Part shown: piece by piece, positions 1 through 12,400 of the stretch
Numbering within the stretch: the stretch's first letter is position 1
Layout: every line of letters begins with the position of its first letter
Source of the DNA: Rhyzopertha dominica
Lineage: Eukaryota; Arthropoda; Insecta; Coleoptera; Bostrichidae
DNA: 64,000 nt
Direction of reading: 5' to 3'
Assembly (NCBI GenBank): GCA_025024175.1
Contig: QCXZ01000064.1
Span: forward strand, 1,922,001-1,986,000
The notes under the pieces: model-generated
Databases searched by the model: none
What the model saw: the letters and a program-made list of their open reading frames with translations, nothing else
What the model was told of the DNA's origin: nothing
Translations under genes and position numbers: made by a program

Positions 1-1244
1 CGATATTTATAAACATCGCGGCTGGCTTGCGAAGGATGAAACAGAAAAGGACAGCTAGAAAACAGCATCTAAAACTTGCACTTATCAAGTTGGAATACCG
101 CGAGGTTAGTGCTATTTATAAATTCGCATCAGTTGTCTCAGTCGCACGCTAGAATTACAAGTGACGTAATACACGTCACGCAGTTGAACATCCGCTACAA
201 CTATGCGACTATGACAGAGTCTAGAGATGGGCGAAAGTCCCCAATACATTTTTGTTTTCAATATTCCAAATTTATCTGTTTATCTCTAGAACGTAATTTA
301 ATACAATAAAAAAACAGGCTCGCCAAACATCGATAATAAAAAATTGGTCCCCACAACTAACATTATTGATAAAACTACCTTCGATCCACAGTCGCAACCT
401 GCAATACCGACTCATATGTCGGTATTACAGGTTCTACTAACTCGACCTGTCGCACAGTAGGTATCTGGCGGAAAAAATTTTAAATAAAAATAATTCAAAA
501 AATTACAAGCACAAATGGAATTCGGTCCGTATTGAGTCTAAGGGCTACATCCACAATCACATGAAAACTTAAATTTACTGATTATCTGTTAGTAGAAATG
601 TACCTATGGCATGCACCCATCTCCACTGCGGCTACGCACGGTTCGTGCATTTGACACTAGAGCGTGCTGGATCAATGATCGCTTTTTGACCCACTTTTAC
701 TAATATAAAACGTTGATCTCGCCTTCGCGAAAACAAAAAAACCGCCTAGCGCTAGTTCGCTCTTCGAGACTGGCCTGATGCGGGCACCGAAGGCAAAAAG
801 GCGTATAGAAGAGACTTAATTTATTGGCTGCAGCAGCATACGATTGTAACAAAAAGTTAAATTGGCAAAAAATAGTGTTCTAACAATCAAGAACCCGTAG
901 TGATCAAATTCGAAGTAAAATAAATAAGTAGTATGGAGTTCTTTAATTTATTTTTTTGATTCATCGTTGTTTAATAATTTTTGAGAGATAAGTTAACTTT
1001 GCGGGAGTATAGATAGATAATACTAGATAGAATAGATTATGAGACTATAAAGTTATAGAATAATTAGATAAGAAACACGCTAAAAAATGTCCCGAGATTC
1101 TACCTCAAAAATTTTCAACATTAGGTACTAATGATCCTATCAAAACTTCAAATCGTTCGAATTAGAAAAAATTTTGCAAGGTATCCAAATTGTACGGTGT
1201 ATTTAAAATCCGTTAAACTAATGTCTCTCCTCTTAAGACCGATA
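1..1244. other. HR3 intron, no gene seen
   Basis: AT-rich sequence upstream of the first HR3 exon in the window. I looked for the missing HR3 zinc-finger exons on the + strand and did not see them, so the DNA-binding domain must lie before position 1. No RNA gene or recognisable transposon was found. Confidence 0.5.
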
Positions 1245-2406
1245 ATAGGGTCGTCCCACATTTTTTTATATTATATTTAAAATGTACATAAAAATTGAAG
1301 CACAAAGACATTTTTTTGTGATTTTTTCTGGTTCTTCTTTGCCGAGAAAAAAATGCGAAAGTATGGATTTTTTCAATATCCGTTTCAAATGCCTCGATAT
1401 TCCGCCACGGAGATGACGTAAAAGGTTCGCATGCTGACGAAAGCGAGAAACACCAATAACAGCCAGTGCTCTAGCGGCATTGCAAGTAATATTTGTTTAT
1501 ATTTTTTTTGAGCTGCGGCGCGTTGCCAATGTGGGCAAATTTTCGCGATACCGTGAGGAATGTACTCGTAAACTGGCATTGTGACATTGATACCTAGGTC
1601 AACTTAAGGCGTATTTGTGAAAATAACTTAAATCATTCTTCAGTCAGTTTATTCTATAATGAACAGTTCAACATAATAAGCGCATTCACTGGCCTTTTGC
1701 TGATGATAATGTTTAGTTTGTATACTTTCGTATGACAACGATATGATAAATTTTGAAACTGTCAGGACGATCTCTGGCCGTCGTTAGGAAGAAAACGGTA
1801 AAGTACCGCTGACAACATCGCACGTACTGCATGTGTCACATGTCTAACGAATAACCCTAACAACTCTAGCCATGCGTTTCTGTTTACATAGTTTGGTCAA
1901 ACTTTCGAGTTTCGTATTTGTCAGATTAAGTGGTGAAGCATGTCGAAGTATTTGGGTAATCTGTTGTTTTTTTTAATGTCAAAATGGCTTACGTTAAGAA
2001 GTGTTTTATTCCGTGTTGTAAGAATACTACTGCTGATGAACAGTTACAGGTTATACCTATGTTTACATTATAATATTGACGTTGACGGTTATACTTATAC
2101 CTTCGCCCCTCTCTCTCACTCCCATTGCATTATTTGTATTTCTCTGGCTATTTATAAAACTGACAACAGTGAGCACCTAGTTACCTAGGGAGCTGTAACA
2201 GTGCGCATGGCGGAAATTAGGAACCTTTTACGTAGTTTTTGGCGCATTTAAGAAAATGTTTGAAACAGGGTAATTTTTCTACCGCCGTTTGTTACGAGTT
2301 GAATTAATCTGAAAGCAAAATAGATGCGTGGCACTAGTATTAATGATGCAAGCAATAAAAGGCATATGTGAAAACTATCAAATTTTAATGTGCGGGACGA
2401 CCCTAT
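1245..2406. mobile_element. TIR transposon remnant with a THAP-like start
   Basis: The ends are an imperfect inverted repeat of 16 bases (1245-1260 and 2391-2406, 15 of 16 matching, core GGGTCGTCCC). Inside, on +, an ORF from ATG 1984 begins MAYVKKCFIPCCKNTT and stops after 28 codons. The CxxxxCC spacing and basic start resemble the first half of a THAP zinc finger, which P-type transposases and host THAP proteins carry. The rest of the transposase is missing. A 64-codon minus-strand ORF (1385-1579) lies inside and is not recognisable. The assignment to a THAP or P-like family is tentative. Confidence 0.4.
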
Positions 2407-2579
2407 TTCACAGCAGCTCTTGTCGCAAACTGATTAATAAATTTTTGCGAGTGTTTAATAGTAACAGGCTTTTTCAGAAAGCATGTTAACTGAAGTTATT
2501 TCCCAGCTTACTGAAAAACTCCGTTGATAATGTACAAACAAATCCTGCATCATCACCGAATCCTAAGAAACCTGATATG

Positions 2580-2760
2580 GTTATTACAAAATCAAGGACA
2601 CGCGATTTACTTTTACCGCCCTACGATCAGGATTTAAACTCCATTGCGTTAGAAGACACCTGGAAATTGGTCGAAAACTAATTTAGTCAAATTACAACTG
2701 AGGACTGAAAGAAATGCTGTGATCACATTAAGAAAATTCAAGAAAAATATATAATTAACA
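2580..2760 (+). pseudogene. IS630/Tc1-like DDE transposase remnant, C-terminal end
   Basis: Around 2608-2680 the + strand encodes LLLPPYDQDLNSIALEDTW, a decayed form of the LPPYHxDLNPIExxW block that carries the last catalytic acidic residue of this transposase group. A further degraded block resembling the usual C-terminal tail follows to about 2755, with stops. No intact frame remains. A relative lies at 13312-13790 on the other strand. Confidence 0.45.
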
Positions 2761-3276
2761 TTCTTTCTCTGGAGTATAACTCCGCAGGGGGATCTAATGC
2801 ATAAAAATGCGTGCCTTATCGCAATCGCTCATCGTATTTCGTCTGTACTGCAGTACATAAACAATACTAGTTGTTATACTAAATACTCATTTCCGAATAC
2901 TAAAAACTGTTTGATTTCTAACCCCAAAAATTCCATATCTTGTATTTGAATAAGTATAATTGTGACAAAAACTAAGAAAAAAAAATAAAAATAATGTACA
3001 ATCGACAAAAGTCGAAATGAAACGAGTAACGTTATATTATACGAATTCTGTTTCACATTTACTCATATTTGTATAAAGTTCTGACAGTGTTCAAGTTGAC
3101 TGTTTACTGAATAAACTGAAAATTAAAATAGCTGTCATAACATGCATAAACAACTTACTATTCTTTCGTTTCATTTTGGATTTTGCAACCGTCCATATTA
3201 TCTACGAACTTTTGTACATTTTTCTTATTCGCGGACATTATTAAACTTTACTCATTTTTGTTTTGTTTTTTTACAG
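2761..3276. other. HR3 intron, no gene seen
   Basis: AT-rich intron sequence ending in a polypyrimidine run and TTACAG, the acceptor of the next HR3 exon at 3277. Nothing else recognised. Confidence 0.5.
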
Positions 3277-3445
3277 CTGTAAAGTTTGGTCGAATGTCAA
3301 AGAAACAAAGAGAAAAGGTAGAAGACGAAGTCAGATTCCACCGAGCACAATTACGGGCGCAAAGCGATTCAGCGCCCGATAGTTCGGTGTTTGAGCAGCA
3401 AACGCCATCTAGCACTGACCAGCTACATCATAGTTATAACGGAGG
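3277..3445 (+). CDS. HR3: HR3 exon a: C-terminal extension of the DNA-binding domain
   Basis: Acceptor TTACAG at 3271-3276, donor GG|GTAAGA at 3446. It encodes [17 protein letters not shown] followed by a Gln/Ser-rich stretch. This basic extension follows the second zinc finger in ROR-type receptors and contacts the AT-rich half of the response element (family knowledge). It enters with two bases of a split codon and leaves in phase 2. Confidence 0.93.
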
Positions 3446-6400
3446 GTAAGATCTCTTTTTGTGTTACAACAATTACTACCCAGCTCGTATAAAATTACAA
3501 TTTTCTGGTGGTTATGCAGCCTCGCACGCAGTATAGTAAGTAACATAACACTTCGAATAGAAGCTTCAACGTATCTTTACATTGTAAATTTTGGTGTTAT
3601 CGCCAAAATTATTTTCAATACTAAAATAATTTACTATTATTATTATTACATTTGGAAAACCCCGAACGAAGTTTATCAAAAAGAAAATCGTGAAAATGAT
3701 CAAACAAATGTTTTAATATACATTTATTTAACTCAATAGGAACCCGCTCTATCAGATACGTTTTGTATTAAAAAATCTTGCTTCGATCTAATAGTTTTTT
3801 GTGTTTCCTAAATAAAAATCATAAGTAGGTATTTTTGTTTAAATCTAAGCATTACCCTCCCAAACAAAATTTCTAGATACGCCACTGGGTTATAGTAAGT
3901 ATTCAACTAAACCAAAGGGAACGTAAATATATTATTTTATGGCACTAATCCATTCTTTAGCCTGAAACAGCAAAGGAGTGTTATGTTACATAAAAAAACA
4001 CAATATAGCAAGATGTATTCCATTGACCTATCTATTTTTCTTAGATACGCTTATAATAGTGAAGTAGGAACGTACACACCGACCTATTACACTGGTACCC
4101 AGCAAGTACAAGCGAGTCCAATGGGGTACGACATATCGGCGGACTATGCCGTAGATAGTACGACTACCTATGACCCTAGGCCGGGACTGGACGCCCTAGA
4201 TAGTGGTAGTTTAATAGCAAGTGTCGTCACTACAGGTGAGTATAAACAGATTCTATGTCTGTATTTATATTGCGTATAAGAAATAGAAAACATTAACGGT
4301 TATAGATAGACCATAAAACCTTTCTTAAGAAAATAAGTTTGTTCTATTTCTGGGAGACCAGAATGAGTCAGTTGCTTCATTAGTAAATGCCATTAACATT
4401 AACTTTAGATTTATCTCTGACTGACACGTTCTTATATTTTCCTATACTGCAATTAACATTCTCTTTTTTACATATTTATCCAAAATATTGTAGAAACCAC
4501 GTAACACTGTATAAGAAATATGGTACTATTTTATTTCAATTTAAAAGTTATTAAAAGTTGCTTTTAAACATTATTGGCCAATACTATTTACTGCTGAATG
4601 ATACGATTTCAATTAATTATCCATATTCCTTAGTTGCCAACAACAAGGTAGCACTTGCACACTTCATGTCTATAATATCAACAATATGTGGCCCAAGAAT
4701 AATAATTTTTGCACCATCGAGGGTGAAAGAGTGCATTTTTCATTCATTTACATTTCTCGTTTACCTAAAATGTACTATTAACTTCCCAAAGTTTCATGTG
4801 TTAACTTCTTAATCTATCAAACTATGTAGTAACTAGTAGGGTTGCTAACTTTGGAATAATGCCTTCTCGAAGAAATATGGGTTCCAATAAATTTTATATA
4901 AAGTAAAGCTGGAAAATATTAATATTGATTATTGTATTCTTTAAGCAAGAAAACAATTATTAAACCCAAGAAGCCTTCACGTTAAAACAATCGACAATGC
5001 TGGCAACCCTATTTAGTAGCTAGGTTGTAATCATCGTAAAAACTAATGAAACATCTACTGCTTTTAGCAAACTATTTTGGCCAACCATAAACATAAACAA
5101 TAAATAAAAATTTAACATTTGATACGTCTGAAATCTTTTTCCACATACTTCTCAAGTACAGGTGTTTCGTTAGTTTTGATATTGTGTATACATACATCTT
5201 CACTCATTAAAAAGGTTAGGAGAAAGAGCTTATATTATAATAGCTCTGGCCTTGCAAAGGGGAGGTACTGCTGGTTCCCAATAGATGATCAAAAAGTTCG
5301 GAATAAAATTACTAGTTTAGTTATGAAATAGCAACCCTCAACTTTTACGGTTTACAATTATTTATTTTATGTCAAAAGATGGCATTTTAAAAATGATAAT
5401 CAACACTGCACAACTATATTGTCTGCATCTGAACAATCAGTGGACAGCTGTTTCGCCTTACTCAGCCTCCTCAGCACGGCTATAGTCCCACTGCAGACCA
5501 CACGGCACAAATCTAGCTCGTCTGCATCAAAGACGAGTAGTTGACGTTGCCAACAGGTGGCAGTCGCCCACATATATCCCTTGCGCTGCCATAAATTAGG
5601 AATTTTGTTCCGAACCTTATGATCACTGTTGTTACCCCGGAGAACTAACAATTTTGTTTGATTTTACGACACCCTCTCAACCGTTTTCAACCCACCCCCT
5701 CCCCATCTTGCTTCACGTTCTAATTTCTCATTGGGTGACGGTGCTCAGGCAACACTAACACGACCAGTGGTGGCGGCAAACAGACGCTCACGCTGAGCGA
5801 CGCGCGGCCCTTCAAGCGCGTCACGACGCCCACCGCGGCGTCGGCGACGTCCGTGTCCGTCAAGCAGGAGGGCGCCGTGGACGGCCTGCTGCCGGGGTAC
5901 GTCGACAGCACCACGTTCGTCGGCTCACCCTCGGTGCAGCAGTCGAACTCGCGCCAACAGGGCAGCTCGCAGGGCGGCCAGCAGAGGGCGCCCAGCGAAG
6001 ACTGCGAGTCCGTTAGCTTACCCAGTAAGTGCGGTAACGGCACGTCACTGGTTCGAATTGGGTCTTGGTGGGCTCGTTATTAAGTAATGGGTCTGTCCGT
6101 ATTCAAAAAAAAGCTATAGATACTTAACAGTGCAAGGAAAAAGACAAAATATAATTTGTAGTAATAGAAAGTATGGTCGTTAGATTATATTGAAAAATGA
6201 GTAGCTACAAGACTTTAGAAGAAGAACTGCACGCAAAACAACATAAAATATAAAGTAATAATCTAAGGAGAATGCAGCATTATTGAAGAAAAAAATTATC
6301 GCCTTCGTCGGGCTCGAACTCGAAATCCCGACAACGGTCTCTGGTGCGTTCCTTTACACACCACTTAGGCGTTCGAGTCAATCAAACAATTTTTGTCAGT

Positions 6401-9400
6401 GTCTTATACCACTGAATAACATCACCTTTGCTTTTTATGACATTATTGAAGTTTATGCCTTAATTCGGGAATCGACCTGGCAGGAGTTGCGCGCAGTTGT
6501 TTTTTTTTCAAATACTATTGATTTTTTTTGGTTTATTTAAATCTTTTAGTTTTCAAATAGTATACAGCCTACCGTATACTATATTGTACCAGTATTTTAT
6601 ATTTTATTGGATCCGTACTGGACTAGTAGACAATTAATATTCGATATCAGTATCACATATGATTTTTAACATTGGTATCTCATAAAGCGTGAAATTTCAA
6701 AAGAAAACATTTGTTTGACCGCTGCAATTCAATAAGTTTTCTGTTATCACATCCTGATAGACTATATAGTCTTGTAGAAAAGCAGGGTTTTGTAATAAAC
6801 TGTGGCAGCTGGACAGCCCCATTTTTACTGTACCACAATATGAATAAACAGTGACGATCCGTTCTATAGTTGTGATGTGATCATTAGTGCATGAATCAGA
6901 CATTGTAACTACTGTACATACTAACATGTATGAATCCTCATTGTTGGTTTTTCCATCCCCATATATATGTTACAAGTAACAAAATCATGCTTCTAAACTC
7001 AATTTAAAAAAGAAGTTTATCATTTTGCACTGTGACATCTGGACAACAAACAGCTAATAAGTGTAAAAATACATTCAATAACGTTTCGCCCACTACTGTA
7101 GTGAACATCTTCAGGGCCAAGTTCATCGTTGACGTAAATGTCTCACACTGAAACAATTACGTACATGATGAACTCAGCTGTGAAGATGTTCACCATGGCA
7201 ATGGGCGAAACGACAACGAGGAAGAAATCTCCACGATCATGGCCAACTATAACCCAGAAGCATCTGCCAGTATTTGATGTAAAAGTTCATGTTCCAAAAT
7301 TTAATGCTATTATTTTAATAATTTCTGAATATACATAGTGCACCTAAAATGTCTTTACACACTTCTACCACATGTGCCTTGGACCAAAATAAACCAACAG
7401 AAGTAAACTTTGGTCTTAGGTACATGTGGTTAAAGTGTGTAAAGACTTTTTGGAAACACCCTGTATTATTATAGGATAGAATAGGAAAATAGTATACAAC
7501 CGTTTACACGTGTTTAATACAGTTGTCAGCTTGAGCGGACTTATTTTAAGACTTTATAATTCACCAACTGCTGTTACTGCAGTAACAAACTAAAAAAAGA
7601 GAGAGAAGGTCGAATTTGCATTGTTTTTCTGACGTTAGTGAAGATTTACTCCTATAAAGATCGAGGAAATCAATAGAACCCTTTGCTGTATTTGATGTTC
7701 CGCACGATACTTTTCTTTAAGTTTTCTCCACACACTAACTTAATTAATAGCTTGATTTCTTTACAGACCCCAGTCAGATATCGGAACTGCTATCAAAGAC
7801 AATATCAGACGCGCACACGCGTACGTGTTTGTACTCGTTAGAGCACATACACGAAATGTTCAGGAAGCCCCACGATCTCTCGCGTCTTCTGTACTACAAG
7901 AATATGGCGCACGAGGAACTTTGGCTGGAGTGCGCCCAGAAGCTCACCACGATCATCCAGCAGATCATAGAGTTCGCTAAAATGGTACCTGGTTTCATGA
8001 AACTGTCGCAAGACGATCAAATCGTGCTGCTCAAAGCAGGTAAGGATGACTTTAAAATACGAGGGTCANGTCGGATTTCCTGCGNACAAATACACACAGC
8101 TCGCATTACACTTTTAAAAACTCGTTCAAGATAATCTCCTTGCATATCCAAAACACGCTGCCATCGCTTCGGCAGTAATGCAATGTCATTTTTTTTACTC
8201 TTTTACGTATACAGCAGTTGGAACGCATATGCTGTTCCAGGGCTTTTATCCTTCCAAGTCAATAAATCGGACTTCAGCAAATTCTCCTTTCTACCGGAGG
8301 AACAGAACGAAATGAAAAATGAAATGTGGAAAGACTGTGAGGCTCATCGAACGAATGCTATCCCAACGTCAATTCAGACGACATGGCATTGGCTTTGCAA
8401 AGTAAAGACTTTTCTGTACTTGAACAAAACCTTTCAAGTGACATCGAGATTATGAATTGCTATTTTAAAACCTGGCGCTTGTGCCCTAATCCATTGAAGA
8501 CAGAAGTAACTTGCTTTCATCTCAACAATCATCAAAAGAGGAAACAGCTTCAAATTATGTCAAATAACATAATTCTTAAACATAACTTCTCGCCAAAGTA
8601 CCTTGGAGTGACCCTAGATACGTCTCTAACGTACAAGAAACATCTAGAAAACGTCAATTACAAATTACAGACTAGAAATAACATTCTGCATAAGCTTGCT
8701 GATACAAATTGGGGTGCAAATGCAAATGTACTCCGTACTTCTGCAACTGCCTTGCTTTATAGCACTGCTGAGTACTGCTGTCCTCTTTGGAAAAACAGTC
8801 ATCACACAGGAAAAATTGACACTCAGTTAAATACTGCAATGCGACTAATCACTGGAACAATTTAGTCAACTCTGTTACCTTGGCTTCCGATTCTTTCAAA
8901 CATTGCTCCTCCCGAGATTTGCAGACAGCTTGCTACATATAAAGCTTGGCAAAAATATCAATCAGCTCCTAATGAGTTTCCGATTTCCCGAGATCTGCAA
9001 GAGCTACCTACAACTCGGCTAACTTCTAGAAAACCTCTGTGCTCCTTATGCCATTGACGATGGATGGTGTTGATTGGCAACATAAGAAACATGATATATT
9101 CAATCAGCAGCTTATAGACGATCCTACGGAAGAGGTAGCAGGAACTGACCTCCCAAGAAGGTCTTGGGTCACTCTGAATCCCCTTCGCACTGGTCATGGG
9201 AAATGCAAGTTTTTTCTTAATAAATGGGATTCATCTATCAACCCTTCTTGTGAATGTGGAGATCCCCTCCAAACAATTGGATACATGGTCAACAGATGCC
9301 CCCGTACAGCATGGCCTGGTGGTTTTGCGTCTATCCATCGTGTTGATGAAGGTGTTAAAGACTGGCTTAAGACAATAGAGATCTGATTGGAGTTTTCTGC

Positions 9401-12400
9401 GGTTTTCTTCAATACTCTATCCAGAATAAATACACACATGTATGTATCTATTATGGATAAAGCGCAAATGCGAGATCTCTTATCGTTGAATGAAAATATT
9501 TTTTTTCTTTCAACGCTTTTATAAAAGTCGATCGTAGTCGCATGAAATTAACAGTACTGTGGAATGTATTAATGATTTTCATAAGAATATATATACTTGT
9601 TTTTTCATTTTTGATATGTGCAGGAATTATGACATAACCCTCGTAGAACAACCAGGCGCTTTTTACGATATTAAAGAATTCTGCACTATTTCACTGAATT
9701 GGTCTTTTCTTCTTAATTTGTGTACCGAAAAGACTGCTCCAATTATACTAACCATAACTCATTACACTAGTAAAAGCCTTAAGTATTTTAAGATGTTATA
9801 TGCTGTTGAAGACGACTATTTTTCAGCCACAATGGATAAGTAATCGTAAAATTATTTTTACAGGCAGCTTTGAGCTGGCGATAATTAGGATGTCTCGGTA
9901 CCTGGACCTCTCACAGAACTGTGTTTTCTATGGAGACACGATGCTGCCGCAGGAGGCGTTCTTCACCTCAGATACTGCCGAAATGAAACTCGTCACATGC
10001 GTCTTTGAGGTTGCCAAGAGTATAGCGGAACTCAAGCTGACAGAGACTGAACTCGCACTGTATTCCGCATGTGTTCTATTATCGCCAGGTCAGTATCGCT
10101 GCTTTAACTTAAAATAAAATCAAAAAAAGTACTCACAGTGATATACCAGATGCTATAATTCGTCGAGTCCCAGTTCTGAAAATAAGAAATGCATTGTAAA
10201 TACTGTTTTTTTTACTTTGAAAATTGTAAGTGAACAAGATGCTATTAATTTTTGTTTGATTTTTTTTCTCAGATCGGCCCGGTTTGAAAGGGATAGGAGA
10301 GATCAGTCGACTGAGCCAAGCGGTTGTTCGAGCACTGAGATTGGAACTCGACAGAAACCACTCTCTTCCTATCAAGGGAGATGTTACTGTTTGTGATGCC
10401 TTGCTTACTAANATACCTACATTNAGGTGCGTTAGTTTTATTTACAAAAAGTCGGCCTTCATACGGTGGGGAACATAATTATAGCCCCATCCTAAATTTT
10501 AAGTTTTTCTTCGTCAAAAGAAAACGTAAATTGGTGTAACTAATAAGAGGGATAAAACGAAAATAATAAGAAGTAGACTCAGAGTTTTGGTATTTTAATA
10601 AAATACACTCAGTGGCACAAAAAACGATCCAGACGTATTTATATGAAACTGTTTAACAAAGGAAGTAAAAAAACAGAAACAAACAGAAATAGTGTTTAAA
10701 CTCCTTCTAAACGTTTACATCAAAGCACCTCTGCATCGACCTCTAGATAAAAAGCATTTATTAGGCATTTGTCAATTACCTACTGTCATACTAACAAACA
10801 GCTAAAAAACATTGCTAAAATGGTTTTGAGTGCAACAGACTCAGCGAGAGCAATTGCTTTAATTCAAGACCCTAGTATTATGCGGCTAGGGTGTTGGGGG
10901 TTTCGAGGTGTAGTGTTCAGCGAGCATTATTAAATCGGGCATACACAAGGAAAGTTGGGTCGGGCAGAAGATGTACAAATCACAAAGATGATCACTTTAT
11001 GACGTTAAGAGTGTTGCGTAACAGGGACAGTACTGCAATTGGGGTGAGGAATGAATTGGAAGAGGTGAGAGAAATAGCTGCAAGTGAAAGAACTGTAAGG
11101 AGAAATATGAAGGATTAAGTACAAGAAGATCAGCAAACGGTCCAAAATTAACCAGGGGCCACCGAGTTGAACGACTACGCTTCGCCAGAGAACATCGTAA
11201 CTGGGGCATTGAGGAACGGAGCAAAGTTCTTTTCAGCGATGAGTCCAGATTTTGTCTCCGATCACCAGATGGTCGCCAGCGAGTATGGCGACGAACTGGA
11301 GAAAGATTTGCACAATGCAATATCGTTCCAAGGCTTAGCTATGGGGTGGCACGATAATGGTGTTGAAGCTCGAACGGNTTTAGTGGTGGTTCATGGAAAC
11401 AGACTGAATTCGGATAGGTCCATTCGCGATATCTTGGAGCCCCATGTTGTTCCTTTTGCCCCATTTGTCGACGATAACTTTTGGTTTATGCAAGGTAACG
11501 CCCGTCCTCACGTGGCACGCATAGTAAATGATTACCTGGATGAGGTGGGCATCCCACCAGCAAGAAGCCCGGACTTAAATCCGATAGACCACGTCTGGGA
11601 TATGCTTGGAAGAAAGATCAGAGCTCAAATTCCTGCCCCTGAAAATTTGGCAGCACTGGAACGAGAATGGGAAAACCTTGATCAAGGAAGCATTCGGAAC
11701 CTCTTTGAGGGGATGCCAAGATACATAGAAGCCGTAATCCGAGCTCGAGAAGGCAATACACAATAGTTTTCTGAATTTGTTCTGTTCGATTCTTCTTTCA
11801 CCTATGTTCTTCTTGTTATTGTTATTTTTTTTGTTCAGTTTGTCTCAGTTGTTTAATTAAATTCAATATAGCGCTTCATGATCGTGTTTAATTTATGAAA
11901 AACGCAGGTAATCTTCATCAAAAATGTAAAACCTAATTATGTTTCTTAAAAACAANTTATTACCTAATACAAGACATTTTTTGGGNTTAAAAGCGCATGG
12001 ATCGNTTTTTTTTGCCGCCGNGTGTAATTTTTTAATTGGAGTGGTGCACAACAAGGCATTCATAAATTAAGGATGGGTTTGACTTCCATTCTTCCTAGTT
12101 AGCTCAAAAATTCTAGAATTCATACTTCCAACCGACTTATTTAATATTCATGGTTCCAAATTGGCCCAAACCTCTTCCAATAAATTTTTGAGTTTATTTA
12201 TGGTGGCATACTGTCGGTTATCCGCATATACTCATCGAACTACCCCAAAAGTTTTCAATTGGGTTCATGTCAGGTGAACAAGAGGGGCACTCTAACAATT
12301 CGATAATTTGGTTGGCAAACCAAGCCATCGATTCTCTACTGACATGAATCATCGCATTATTTTGTTGGAAAATAAAATCTCGTTCGTAATTGTTATTTAA

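Noticed and set aside
1385..1579. 64-codon minus-strand ORF with a hydrophobic segment
   Set aside because: Lies inside the TIR element at 1245-2406, has no recognised domain and no splice or transcript evidence.
6035..6065. GGTTCGAATT, like a tRNA B box
   Set aside because: No A box, acceptor stem or cloverleaf around it; no tRNA gene could be built anywhere in the window.
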